This document shows, in pieces, positions 1 to 7,782 of a DNA stretch of 16,035 bases. The translations under genes and the position numbers were made by a program. The DNA lies in contig VBFW01000193.1 of NCBI GenBank assembly GCA_005880525.1, positions 1 to 16,035 of the forward strand, written 5' to 3'. Position 1 is the first letter of the stretch. Every line of letters begins with the position of its first letter. The stretch comes from Chloroflexota bacterium. Lineage in GTDB: Bacteria; Chloroflexota; Dormibacteria; Dormibacterales; Dormibacteraceae. Under the pieces are notes generated by a model. It was not told where the DNA came from and made no database searches. It saw only the letters and a program-made list of their open reading frames with translations.

Positions 1-1032
1 GCCGCGATGGCCCGTCTGCTCCTCAGCGGCTGCACGCTCTCGACCGATCATCACTACGTATTCCCGGCAGGGAGGCCCGGCATCTTCGAGGCGCTGGTGG
101 ACACGGCGCGTGAGCTGGGGCTGCGCTTCCATCCCTGCCGCGGCTCCATGTCTCTGGGCACGTCAAAGGGCGGGCTCCCGCCGGACAGCGCGGTCGAGGA
201 GCACGACGAGATCCTCGCCCACACCGAGGCGGTGGCGAACCGCTATCACGATGCCGCACGCGGCTCGATGTGCCGCGTGGTGGTGGCGCCCTGCTCGCCC
301 TTCTCGGTGACGCCCGCGCTGATGGAGGAATCCGCCGAGCTGGCGCGGCGCCTGGGGCTGCGCCTGCACACGCACCTCGCCGAGACGCTGGACGAGGAGC
401 GCTTCTGCATCGAAAAGTTCGGGCGCCGGCCGCTGGCGCTGATGGACGACCTCGGATGGACCGGCGACGACGTGTGGTACGCGCATGGGATCCACTTCAA
501 CGACGCCGAGGTGGATCGGGTCGCCGAGTCGGGCTCGGGCGTCGCGCACTGTCCTTCCAGCAACATGCGCCTTGGCGCGGGCATGTGCCGCGTTGCGGAC
601 CTGGTGCGAGCGGGCGCGCGCGTGGGCCTGGGCGTCGACGGGGCTGCCAGCAACGAGGACTCTAACCTCGCGTTCGAAGTTCACCAGGCCCTGCTGCTGG
701 CACGCGCGCGTGAGACATCTCCGCAGGCGCTCGACGCGCGGGGCGCATGGCGCCTCGCTACGCAGGGCGGCGCGCAGTGCCTGGGACGCGACGACTGCGG
801 CACGCTCGAGGCAGGCAAGTGCGCCGACGTCGCTTGCTTCCGCATCGACGACCTCGCTCACGCGGGCTCGGCCGACGCAGTGGCGGCGCTGGCGCTGGCG
901 CCGCCGGGGCGCGCTCAGGCGGTGATCGTGGACGGACACGTGGTGGTGCGCGAAGGCAGGCTGCTGACCGCCGACGAGGAAACGATCGCCCGCGAGCTGG
1001 CGGCTACTAGCGCTCGCCTGCGGGGCGCATGA
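1..1032 (+). CDS. Amidohydrolase, probable 8-oxoguanine deaminase (5' end outside window)
   Basis: The reading frame is open from base 1, so this is the C-terminal part of a metal-dependent amidohydrolase. Family members are about 450 residues; roughly the first 110, including the N-terminal HxH metal pair, lie to the left. Counting from the ATG at base 7, visible motifs are DHHYVFP (14-20), HTHLAE (121-126), YAHGIHF (158-164) and GVDGAASNED (209-218). They supply the remaining metal-binding His and Asp residues. These motifs are typical of the ATZ/TRZ-like group that includes 8-oxoguanine deaminase (8-oxoguanine to urate plus ammonia) and s-triazine hydrolases. The neighbouring allantoinase and allantoate amidohydrolase favour a purine substrate. 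The internal ATG at base 7 is not the true start. The 3' end overlaps the convergent allantoinase gene by 26 bp. Substrate is inferred; the superfamily is certain. Confidence 0.85.
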   Translation, partial: AAMARLLLSGCTLSTDHHYVFPAGRPGIFEALVDTARELGLRFHPCRGSMSLGTSKGGLPPDSAVEEHDEILAHTEAVANRYHDAARGSMCRVVVAPCSPFSVTPALMEESAELARRLGLRLHTHLAETLDEERFCIEKFGRRPLALMDDLGWTGDDVWYAHGIHFNDAEVDRVAESGSGVAHCPSSNMRLGAGMCRVADLVRAGARVGLGVDGAASNEDSNLAFEVHQALLLARARETSPQALDARGAWRLATQGGAQCLGRDDCGTLEAGKCADVACFRIDDLAHAGSADAVAALALAPPGRAQAVIVDGHVVVREGRLLTADEETIARELAATSARLRGA

Positions 1033-2344
1033 AGCGCCCGCCCGACTCGACCACGACCTTGCCGCCGGCGAACACGGTCTCGCCACGCCGGATCGTGCGC
1101 ACAGTGCGGCCGCGAACAGGCTGGCCCTCGTGCGCGCTGAACCGGTTCTTGTAGAGGAGCTCTTCGCGCCGCAAGACGTCGGTGTCCGTCAGGTCGACGA
1201 GCCAGAGGTCCGCGTCGTACCCGGGCGCGATCTCGCCCTTGCCGGCAAGCGCGAATCGTCGCGCCACGTTGCCCGCGGTGGCAGCGGCCAGCCGCCGGAG
1301 ATCCAGCGAGCGAGCGAGCAAAAGCCTGCGCGTGGACTGGCAGCCTGACAGGCCGCCCCAGATCTGGAAGTAGTCATCGCCCTGCTTGAGCTCGAGCGTG
1401 CTCGGCGAGTGATCCGACACGACGATCGGCAGCACGCCACTTGCGAGCAGGCGCCACAGGCCGTCTCTGTCGGCCGCGGTCCGGAACGGGGGAAAGCACT
1501 TCCCCACGCCGCCAAGGCGCACCAGGTCGTCCTCGACGTAAAGCAGGTAATGCGGACACGTCTCGCCGCTGACGTCGACGCCGCGGCCCTGCGCGGCGCG
1601 GATCATCTGCATACCCGCGAGCGTGCTCACGTGCACCACATGCAGGCGGCAGCCGGTTTGAGCCGCGAGCTCGATGGCATTCGCGATCGCGGCCAGCTCC
1701 GCCTCGGGCGGGCGTGAGCGCATGAAATCGCCGGGACTCGTGCCGCCGAACGCGTTCACGTGCTGGGCGAGGACAACGGGATCCTCGGCGTGTACCAGCA
1801 ATATCGAGCCGCGGCGCGCGATGCGCGCCATGCCTTCGCGCAAAGTGATCGAGTCGCACGCGGGAAACTCGTCGATGCCGCTCGGGCACATGAAGGCTTT
1901 GAATCCGAGCACGCCGCGATCGATCAGCGCGTCGAGCTCGTCAACGTTGCCAGGCACCAGGCCGCCCCAGATGCCGAAATCGACGATCGCCGTCATCGAA
2001 GCCGCGGCGAGCTTGAGGTCGAAAGCATCGATGTCGATCGTCACGGGCAGGCTGTTCAACGGCATGTCGACGTAGCTCGTGTAGCCGCCGGCCGCGAGCG
2101 CGGCCGACCCGCACGCGATGGTCTCCCACTCGGCGCGGCCCGGCTCGTTGAAGTGCACGTGGGCGTCGACCCCGCCGGGAAACACGTGAAGCCCTGACGC
2201 GTCGATCTCCTCGCCGGCCTCGACCTCAAGCCGCGGCCCGATCTCTGTGATGCGACCATCAGTCACGGCCACGTCGGCCTCGACCACTCCCGACGCTGTG
2301 ACCACGCGGCCGGCGCGGACGACAGCATCGACCTTGTTGGTCAA
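1007..2344 (-). CDS. allB: Allantoinase
   Basis: Hydrolyses the hydantoin ring of allantoin to allantoate in the cytoplasm. The 445-residue product matches the usual family length. Metal-site residues are visible: HVH (62-64), the Lys to be carboxylated in GFKAFMCPSG (K149), H185 in VHAED, H238 in HVVHVS and D311 in VSDHSPST. The MPLNSLP and CPSGIDEFP segments and SDHSP are hallmarks that separate allantoinase from dihydropyrimidinase and dihydroorotase. No ATG or GTG lies near the expected N terminus. The TTG at 2344-2342 overlaps the upstream gene's TGA (TTGA), and it places the first beta-strand (KVDAVVRAGRVV) correctly. Extending the frame upstream would only read through the preceding gene out of frame. 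It is the last gene of the permease-DUF3830-allC-allB operon and overlaps the convergent deaminase by 26 bp. Confidence 0.93.
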   Translation of the reverse strand: MTNKVDAVVRAGRVVTASGVVEADVAVTDGRITEIGPRLEVEAGEEIDASGLHVFPGGVDAHVHFNEPGRAEWETIACGSAALAAGGYTSYVDMPLNSLPVTIDIDAFDLKLAAASMTAIVDFGIWGGLVPGNVDELDALIDRGVLGFKAFMCPSGIDEFPACDSITLREGMARIARRGSILLVHAEDPVVLAQHVNAFGGTSPGDFMRSRPPEAELAAIANAIELAAQTGCRLHVVHVSTLAGMQMIRAAQGRGVDVSGETCPHYLLYVEDDLVRLGGVGKCFPPFRTAADRDGLWRLLASGVLPIVVSDHSPSTLELKQGDDYFQIWGGLSGCQSTRRLLLARSLDLRRLAAATAGNVARRFALAGKGEIAPGYDADLWLVDLTDTDVLRREELLYKNRFSAHEGQPVRGRTVRTIRRGETVFAGGKVVVESGGRFMRPAGER

Positions 2345-3564
2345 GCCGCGGCCAATCGCTCGAGGAAGTTGCCGAGGACGTCGATTGCGACCGCCACGTC
2401 CTGGGTGGTCACCGACTCCGCCGGGCTGTGACTCACACCGCCCTTGCAGCGTACGAACAGCATTCCGATCTCGGTCAGCGATTCGATCGCGACGCCGTCG
2501 TGGCCCGCGCCGCTGGCCAGGTGCAGCACCTCCAGCCTGGCGTCCTCGACGGCGCGTGACAGCAGCTGCGACAGTCGCGCCGAGCACGGCACCGCGGCGT
2601 TCTCGCTGACGGGTTTGACCGTCACCGTCACGTTTCGCTGCGCGCCGACGTCCTGCGCGCGCTCCAGGATGTGCGCACACGTCTCGATGCGCGTGGGGTC
2701 CTCCGAGTGCCTGACGTCGAGGCTCAGGTCGACCTGGCCGGGGATGACATTGGTCGCGCCAGGGAACACGTCGAGCTTGCCGACGGTCGCGACAAGGCCG
2801 GGACGGGCGAGCGCCTCGGCCTCGACGGCGAGGACGATCTCAGCTGCCGCGGCAAGCGCGTCACGGCGGCCGTTCATGGGCACTGTGCCGGCGTGTCCCG
2901 CCTCACCTTTGAGGGTGAGCGCGTAACGGTTCTGGCCGGCGATCGCGCTCACAACCCCGACGGGCAGCAGGCGCGCCTCCAACACGGGGCCCTGCTCGAT
3001 GTGGGTCTCGACGAAACCGATCAGGTCGCCGCCGTGCCAGCGGTCGTCGGCGATGCGCGAAGGGTCGCCGCCGACCTCGGTGATCGCCTGCGCCAGGCTG
3101 ATGCCGCGCGCGTCGACCAGGTTCAGATCGGCCGGCGAAAGGGTGCCGGCCAGCGCACGGCTGCCAAGGTATGTGGAGCCGAAGCGCAGTCCCTCCTCAT
3201 CGGCGAACGCGATCACGTCAATGGCGAACGGCAGCGTGTGGCCTGCGTCGTGGAGCTCCTGCACCGCAGCAATTGCCACGAGGACGCCGAGCATGCCGTC
3301 GTACCTGCCCGCACCGCGCACCGTGTCCAGGTGCGAGCCCATCAGCAGCGTCGGGCCGCCCGGGGCGGCGGCCTCGTAATGACCATGGACGTTGCCGACG
3401 TTGTCGCGGCTCACGCGCATGCCCGCTTCAAGGATCCAGCGCCCGACCAGCTCCTGCGCCTTCTTCATCGACGGCGAGCCGAACGGCCGGGTGATGCGCT
3501 CGGCCTCCTCGCTGCACGCGGCCAGCTCGTCGCACCTCGCCATGACCGTCTCGGCGCCGGTCAC
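2341..3564 (-). CDS. allC: Allantoate amidohydrolase (M20 family)
   Basis: An M20-type dinuclear metal hydrolase of the hydantoinase/carbamoylase group. In this context it should cleave allantoate, releasing ammonia and carbon dioxide to give a ureidoglycine/ureidoglycolate product. From the GTG at 3564 it is 407 residues, the usual size. Metal-site motifs are GSHLDTV (H78), GRYDGMLG (D89), FADEEG (E123-E124), ETHIEQGP (H188) and SHSPAE (about H379). GAGHDG and MLFVRCKGGVSHSP are typical of AllC. GTG is preferred over the internal ATG at 3543 because family members begin a few residues before VMARCDELA, and the GTG sits 1 nt after the preceding stop codon. Its own TGA overlaps the allantoinase TTG start. 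N-carbamoyl-amino-acid hydrolase activity is the alternative, but the allantoinase partner argues for allantoate. Confidence 0.9.
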   Translation of the reverse strand: MTGAETVMARCDELAACSEEAERITRPFGSPSMKKAQELVGRWILEAGMRVSRDNVGNVHGHYEAAAPGGPTLLMGSHLDTVRGAGRYDGMLGVLVAIAAVQELHDAGHTLPFAIDVIAFADEEGLRFGSTYLGSRALAGTLSPADLNLVDARGISLAQAITEVGGDPSRIADDRWHGGDLIGFVETHIEQGPVLEARLLPVGVVSAIAGQNRYALTLKGEAGHAGTVPMNGRRDALAAAAEIVLAVEAEALARPGLVATVGKLDVFPGATNVIPGQVDLSLDVRHSEDPTRIETCAHILERAQDVGAQRNVTVTVKPVSENAAVPCSARLSQLLSRAVEDARLEVLHLASGAGHDGVAIESLTEIGMLFVRCKGGVSHSPAESVTTQDVAVAIDVLGNFLERLAAA

Positions 3565-3565
3565 G

Positions 3566-3955
3566 TCAGCTGACAAGCTGCTTGAAGGAGATCTCCTGGG
3601 CGCCCTTCCAGAGGACGAGATGGCCGAGCTCGCCAAGGTGCTCGGCCCCTTCGTGGATGGTGGCGAAATGGTTGCCGGCCAGCTGGCCCATCTTGCTGCC
3701 AAATACGCAGGACCCGTAGGGAAACAGGATCTCAGTCTCGCTGATCCCGCCGGGATACAGAAGAAGGTGTCCGGGTGCCGGGTAGCTCGTGTGGTTCTCG
3801 TAACCGAGGTCGAGGTCCAGCTCGCCGAACGGGATCCACGCCGCCTCCCCGCTCCAGCGGGCCTGGATGATCTGCGTCTCGAGAGGCAGCATGGAAACGA
3901 ACTTGGAGCACGTCTTCGGCGCGAGTTGGGTCTCGAGGCGCGCCAGGAAGCGCAA
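3566..3955 (-). CDS. DUF3830 family protein (cyclophilin-like fold), start uncertain
   Basis: This small protein of unknown function matches the DUF3830 family, which adopts a cyclophilin-like beta-barrel. Recognisable blocks are APKTCSKFVSMLPLETQ, WSGEAAWIP, GYENHTSYPAPG, YPGGISETEILFPYG and KMGQLAGNHFATI. No signal peptide or membrane segment is seen. The start is unusual. The family-expected N terminus falls between 3982 and about 3965, where no ATG, GTG or TTG exists. The nearest canonical start is the TTG at 3955 (129 residues), with an AGGG 8 nt upstream, but it trims the first predicted strand. An ATA at 3982 would overlap the permease TAG as ATAG and give 138 residues. The gene sits between the permease and allC, with 1 nt before allC. 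That position implies a role in ureide or hydantoin use, but the reaction is unknown. Confidence 0.85.
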   Translation of the reverse strand: MRFLARLETQLAPKTCSKFVSMLPLETQIIQARWSGEAAWIPFGELDLDLGYENHTSYPAPGHLLLYPGGISETEILFPYGSCVFGSKMGQLAGNHFATIHEGAEHLGELGHLVLWKGAQEISFKQLVS

Positions 3956-3978
3956 CCTCGAGACCCTGATTTCGATCT

Positions 3979-5442
3979 CTATGCGCGTGACCCGATCGGG
4001 GCCGCCGCCGACTGGCTTCGTGTGACCGTCTGGAAGACGTAGTAGAGGACGGCGGTCAGCGCGAACCCGACGAAGAATGTGATGTCGCCGATGCCCGGGT
4101 TGCCGGTTGGGATCGGTCCCACCCAGACGCCGTAGACGTTGCCGAACAGGTACACCGAGACGGCGAGGCCGATGGCCATCGCCGCGAAGCCCTGCCAGCG
4201 CTGGTAGTGCGTGTCGTAGAAGATCGACTCGTCGCCGTAGTCGCCCTTTCTCATCCAGTAGTCGACCAGGACGACCGCGAGCCAGCAGCCGATCCAGTAG
4301 CTGATCAGGAGCAGGAAGTATTCGTACTTGCTGCCAGGGCCGACGTTGGCCTGGCCGATGATGCCGATCAGGTAGCCCAGCACGCCGGCCGCCACGGCTA
4401 GCACCGCGCGGCGCTGCTTCAGGGTCATGCCCATCTCGCGGATGCCGACCGCGACCAGCGACATCGTGCCGCTGTAGATGTTGATCGCGTTGGCGCACAC
4501 GGCGCCGATCGCGATGCAGAGCAGCGTGAGGTAGTAAAGCCAGCTGGGCATCGCCACCGCGAGCTGCACGGTGGGGATGTCGGTGGGCCCCCACTTGGTG
4601 CCTGCAACCGTCGCGAGCGCCGCGCCCGCGAGCTCGATGACGACGCACGAAACAAAAACTCCCATAGCCGCCCAGAAGCCGACCGCCTGACGGCTCGTGG
4701 TCGGTGGGAGGTAGCGGGTGTAGTCGGCCGCGTACGGGTTCCATCCCGCCGCGTATCCGAACGTCGCCGTGAGCAGCAGGGTGAAGGATGCGAAGTGGTT
4801 GACGCCGGGGGCCGCCGCCGCGCCGACGTTGGCGTGCGAAAAGATGAAGACGGTCGCGAGGATGAACACGACGCCGAGCAGCGGCAAGGCGAATCGCTCG
4901 AACAGGTGGATGAAGTTGTGGCCGAAGGTCGCGACGAGCACCTGCGCCACCACGATCACAAGGAAGCCGAGCCAGAACCATGTCGGGCCAAGGTTGACAA
5001 GCGCCAGGAGCGCGAAGGCGCCGCTGACGCTGTTGACGATGAACCAACCGATGGACCCGGTGAAGGCGTTGAGGCCGGCCGGGAGGATGTTGCCGAGGAA
5101 GCCGAATGCCCCGCGGCTCTCCACCATCATGGGCACACCGAACTTGGGACCCCAAGACGACAGGACCCAGTGGGTCAGCGACCCAAGCGCGCTTCCGATG
5201 AGGATGGCGAGCGCCGTCTCCCAGAAGCTGAGCCCGAACACCGCCACGCCGAGCACCCCGACGAAGACCGTGGCGAACTCGAGGTTCGGCGACAGCCACG
5301 TCCAGAAGAGATCGATCGGTTTTCCGTGCCGCTCCTTCAGGGCGATGTATTCGACGCCGCCTGGCTCGACGGTGGCGACCCTCTCGCCGTAGTCGCCCTC
5401 CCTGATAGGTACGTGCTGTTCTACGTCCTGGGCTGTGGCCAT
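3979..5442 (-). CDS. NCS1 family nucleobase/ureide:cation symporter
   Basis: An integral membrane secondary transporter of the nucleobase:cation symporter-1 family, 487 residues with about 12 hydrophobic helices. The N-terminal block contains VEPGGVEYI followed by a soluble stretch. The first helix pair includes FATVFVGVLGVAVFGLSFW. The family-typical MVESRGAFGFLGN block follows, then GWNPYAADYTRYLPPTTSR in the middle. The start is the ATG at 5442, preceded by AAGGGG at good Shine-Dalgarno spacing; a longer open frame upstream lacks family similarity. It is first in the leftward operon with DUF3830, allC and allB. The substrate is therefore probably allantoin, a hydantoin or a purine/pyrimidine base. 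Family members transport cytosine, purines, uracil, allantoin or hydantoins, and sequence inspection alone cannot decide. The divergent cytosine deaminase remnant makes cytosine a serious alternative. Confidence 0.9.
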   Translation of the reverse strand: MATAQDVEQHVPIREGDYGERVATVEPGGVEYIALKERHGKPIDLFWTWLSPNLEFATVFVGVLGVAVFGLSFWETALAILIGSALGSLTHWVLSSWGPKFGVPMMVESRGAFGFLGNILPAGLNAFTGSIGWFIVNSVSGAFALLALVNLGPTWFWLGFLVIVVAQVLVATFGHNFIHLFERFALPLLGVVFILATVFIFSHANVGAAAAPGVNHFASFTLLLTATFGYAAGWNPYAADYTRYLPPTTSRQAVGFWAAMGVFVSCVVIELAGAALATVAGTKWGPTDIPTVQLAVAMPSWLYYLTLLCIAIGAVCANAINIYSGTMSLVAVGIREMGMTLKQRRAVLAVAAGVLGYLIGIIGQANVGPGSKYEYFLLLISYWIGCWLAVVLVDYWMRKGDYGDESIFYDTHYQRWQGFAAMAIGLAVSVYLFGNVYGVWVGPIPTGNPGIGDITFFVGFALTAVLYYVFQTVTRSQSAAAPIGSRA

Positions 5443-5482
5443 GCGCTTTCCCCTTGAGTGAGCGGCCGGATCGGTCGGTCGA

Positions 5483-5511
5483 AGTTTAAGCAAGGATTAG
5501 CATTCCGTCGA
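5483..5511 (-). promoter_or_regulatory. Candidate promoter of the permease-allCB operon
   Basis: On the minus strand, TCGACG (5511-5506) and TAAACT (5488-5483) are separated by 17 bp, a fair match to a -35/-10 pair. Transcription would begin near 5476, leaving a leader of about 34 nt that carries AAGGGG ahead of the permease ATG. The -35 overlaps the ATG of the divergent deaminase, so the two transcripts would compete for this 68-bp region. Pattern match only. Confidence 0.35.
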
Positions 5512-6597
5512 TGCTGGATTTGCTCCTCCGCGGCGCGAGGCTGGGGCTCCCTTTTCGAGGGCATCGCCATCTGGGCGGAGCGCGTCAAAACGCTCAGCGT
5601 CGACGACGTCAAGCGCCGCGTGCGTACCGTCCTGCGCTGGCAGCTCGCCAACGGCGTGCAGTTCGTGCGCAGCCATGTCGACGTGTGCGACCCCGAGCTG
5701 AGGGCGGTGCGCGCCCTGCTGGAGCTGCGCGAGGAGATCGGCGACCAGATGACCCTGCAGCTCGTGGCCTTTCCCCAGCAGGGGATCCTCTCTTTCGAGG
5801 GCGGCGAGGAGCTGATGCGCAAGGCGGTCGAAATGGGCGTCGATGTGGTCGGCGCCATTCCCCACTTCGAGCTCACGCGCGAATACGGCGAGCGGTCCGT
5901 CAAGTTCGCGATGGCGCTCGCAGCCGACAAGGGCCTGCGCGTGGACATCCACTGCGACGAGACCGACGACGACCATTCGCGGTTCGTCGAGGTCATGGCC
6001 GCGGAGACCATCAGGCTGGGCATGGGCGGCCGGGTGACCGCGAGCCACACGACCGCGATGCACTCGTACAACAACGCCTACGCATACCGGCTGATCAACA
6101 ACCTCAAACGCGCGGGCATGCACATGGTCACGAACCCTCTCGACAACGCGACTCTCCAGGGCCGCTTCGACAGCTACCCCATCCGCCGCGGGCACACGCG
6201 CGTCAAAGAGCTGCTGTCGGCGGGCGTCAACGTCTGCGTCGGGCACGACTCGGTGATGGATCCGTGGTACCCCCTGGGCTACGGCGACCCGATGCAGGCC
6301 GCCTTCGTGCTCGCGCACTACGGCCAGATGTCCGGCCACGACGAGCTGCGCACACTCATCGACATGATTACGCGCAATCCGGCCGAGGCCCTCGGCCTCG
6401 AGGACTACGGGTTGGAGGTGGGCTGCCGGGCCGACCTGTGCGCGTTTGCGGCGCCGACGGAGATGGACGCGATCCGCCTGGTCGCGCCGCGCAAGCTGGT
6501 GGTGCGTGCAGGCAAGGTGGTGGCGCGCACGGAGCCGGCGCATACGACCGTCGTGTGGGACGGGCGCGAGGAGCAGGTCGACTTCCTCAAGCCCTGA
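5511..6597 (+). pseudogene. codA: Cytosine deaminase with N-terminal internal deletion and frameshift
   Basis: From LFEGIAIWAER (5551 onward) to the stop, the protein follows CodA closely. It contains VAFPQQGILSF, VGAIPHFELTREYG, VDIHCDETDDDHSRF, ASHTTAMHSYN, QGRFDSYPIRRGHTRVKE and VGHDSVMDPWYPLG, which carry the downstream metal and catalytic residues. The preceding roughly 65 residues expected in CodA, including the HxH metal-binding pair, are absent. A proper CodA-like N terminus, MLDLLLRGARL, begins at the ATG at 5511 but in another frame. The two halves join abruptly near 5540-5548. A single deletion of about 200 bp, not a multiple of 3, explains this. The downstream frame is open back to a GTG at 5458, but residues before GSLFEG there are out-of-frame readthrough. 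The product could not bind metal normally. It is either a decayed gene or an assembly error. Confidence 0.75.
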
Positions 6598-6604
6598 CCC
6601 CGTC

Positions 6605-6623
6605 CCTCCCCACCTTGGGGAGG
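6605..6623. terminator. Hairpin between convergent genes, possible bidirectional terminator
   Basis: CCTCCCCA and TGGGGAGG form a perfect 8-bp stem around a 3-nt loop (CCT). It lies in the 39-bp gap between the deaminase stop and the stop of the leftward HTH_42 gene. There is no T-run on either side, so intrinsic termination is uncertain, but symmetry and placement fit a shared transcription barrier. Confidence 0.45.
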
Positions 6624-6636
6624 CTAGGAGGGGGTG

Positions 6637-7782
6637 TCAGAGGTGTGGCCTCAGCGAGACTGCGCCGAACTCGAGCCGGCATTCAAGGCCGAGGATCTCC
6701 GCCACGCGTTCCGCCTGCGCTTCGACGGATCGCCGCTGGTTTCGGTTCAGCGGCACATGCGCATCCACCCGGACCTCCAGCTTCTTGCCCTTCGGCTTGC
6801 GCTCCCACACGCCGCCTATTCGGCCGCCGACCAGCAGCACCGCGAACGGCGCGGCCGTGCCGAGGCGAGTCGCGGCGAGAGCCGATTCGCTCGGGATCAG
6901 CTGGTCGCGCGGATGAGATCCCACGACGTACACGTCGAAGTGCGGCAGCAGATGCACTGCCTTCGGATGCGGTGGCTCGGCCCCGTTCGCGCCGGCGACC
7001 GGCATCCACCGCTTGCTGCCCTCGACATCGACCTCGACCAGGCCCGGAGATTCGGCGAACAAGCGCCGCGCGAGGGGCTGCTCGAGCGCGAACCACCGCG
7101 CGAACTCGGCGACCGTCGACGGCCCGTATGCGCGCAAGAACTTCTTGAGCACGTATCTGCCGGCCTCGTGCGGATCCTCCTCGTGCCAGCCGGACCAGTC
7201 CGCAAGGCTCACGAACGTCGCGCGGCCGCCCTGCCCCGGTCCGTAGCACAGCCGGCCGGCGGCGGCCGCCCAGCCGAGGGCCAGCGGCCAGTTCGGATAG
7301 TTGCCGGCCCAGGCCTGATTGCGGGTCGTCGCCCATTTGCCGACGCGCGCCTCCAGCTCGCGCTCCAGCTCAGGCCGGTCGATCGGTTCCGGGCCGACCA
7401 CCTCGGAAATCGCGTCGACCAGACGGTCCAGGTTCTTTACGTCCATGCCGAGCCTCACGTACCGCTGCCGCTCCGAGTCGAACCGCAGCCGGTTCGCGGC
7501 CATCCACGTCGGGACCTCTCTGGCCGGGAGGAGATGCAGGGTCCCGCGCAGGCCGACGGTCTTGACCAGCGTCCGCCGGCGCCACAGCGCATCGCGGACG
7601 TCCTCGCGCGTGATGCCACGCACCCGCATCCCGAGCATGAGCTCGGCGCTCGCCGACATCTGCGCGTGCACGCCGCAGATGTCGGAGACGACCTGCACCA
7701 TTCGGTTGGCCGGCGCCGGCTCGAGCAGATGGTGCCGCCGAAGGCGGCGAGCGATCACCTGCGCCCACGTGAGCTCTTTCAG
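6637..7782 (-). CDS. Winged-helix DNA-binding domain protein (HTH_42 family)
   Basis: A 381-residue protein of the HTH_42/YcaQ-related family. It starts with LTWAQVIARRLRRHHL, then VVSDICGVHAQMSASAELML and LRGTLHLLPAREVPTW. The C-terminal region includes HLLPHFDVYVVGSHPRDQL and PFAVLLVGGRIGGVWE. Characterised relatives of this superfamily act in DNA repair, for instance glycosylases that unhook interstrand crosslinks; whether this member has such activity is unknown. It has no signal peptide or membrane segment. The family N terminus requires a start just before KELTWAQV. The only candidate there is the CTG at 7782, whose last two bases overlap the upstream thioesterase TGA (CTGA). The next canonical start is the GTG at 7758, which shortens the product to 373 residues. 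It is cotranscribed with the thioesterase. Confidence 0.85.
   Translation of the reverse strand: MKELTWAQVIARRLRRHHLLEPAPANRMVQVVSDICGVHAQMSASAELMLGMRVRGITREDVRDALWRRRTLVKTVGLRGTLHLLPAREVPTWMAANRLRFDSERQRYVRLGMDVKNLDRLVDAISEVVGPEPIDRPELERELEARVGKWATTRNQAWAGNYPNWPLALGWAAAAGRLCYGPGQGGRATFVSLADWSGWHEEDPHEAGRYVLKKFLRAYGPSTVAEFARWFALEQPLARRLFAESPGLVEVDVEGSKRWMPVAGANGAEPPHPKAVHLLPHFDVYVVGSHPRDQLIPSESALAATRLGTAAPFAVLLVGGRIGGVWERKPKGKKLEVRVDAHVPLNRNQRRSVEAQAERVAEILGLECRLEFGAVSLRPHL

Noticed and set aside
2345..2680. N-terminal extension of allantoinase to an ATG at 2680
   Set aside because: The extra 112 residues are an out-of-frame reading of the allC 3' end; allantoinase length and first strand fit the TTG at 2344.
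3543..3702. allC starting at an ATG at 3702, or at the internal ATG 3543
   Set aside because: The far ATG adds Ser/Pro-rich shadow sequence from the DUF3830 region. The internal ATG drops seven residues typical of the family and ignores the tight GTG junction.
3983..5299. Long minus-strand open frame continuous with DUF3830 across the permease gene
   Set aside because: It is Arg/Gly/His-rich low-complexity translation with no family resemblance. The overlapping frame encodes a clear NCS1 permease; only the last ~130 codons (DUF3830) are real.
6601..6636. G/C-rich hairpin as a dispersed REP-type repeat
   Set aside because: Only one copy is visible in this window, so I kept it as a possible terminator.
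5561..7148. Continuation of the MLDLLLRGARL frame for 545 codons
   Set aside because: After the deletion junction this frame is Arg/Ala-rich shadow translation running through codA and beyond. Only the first ~11 codons are genuine.
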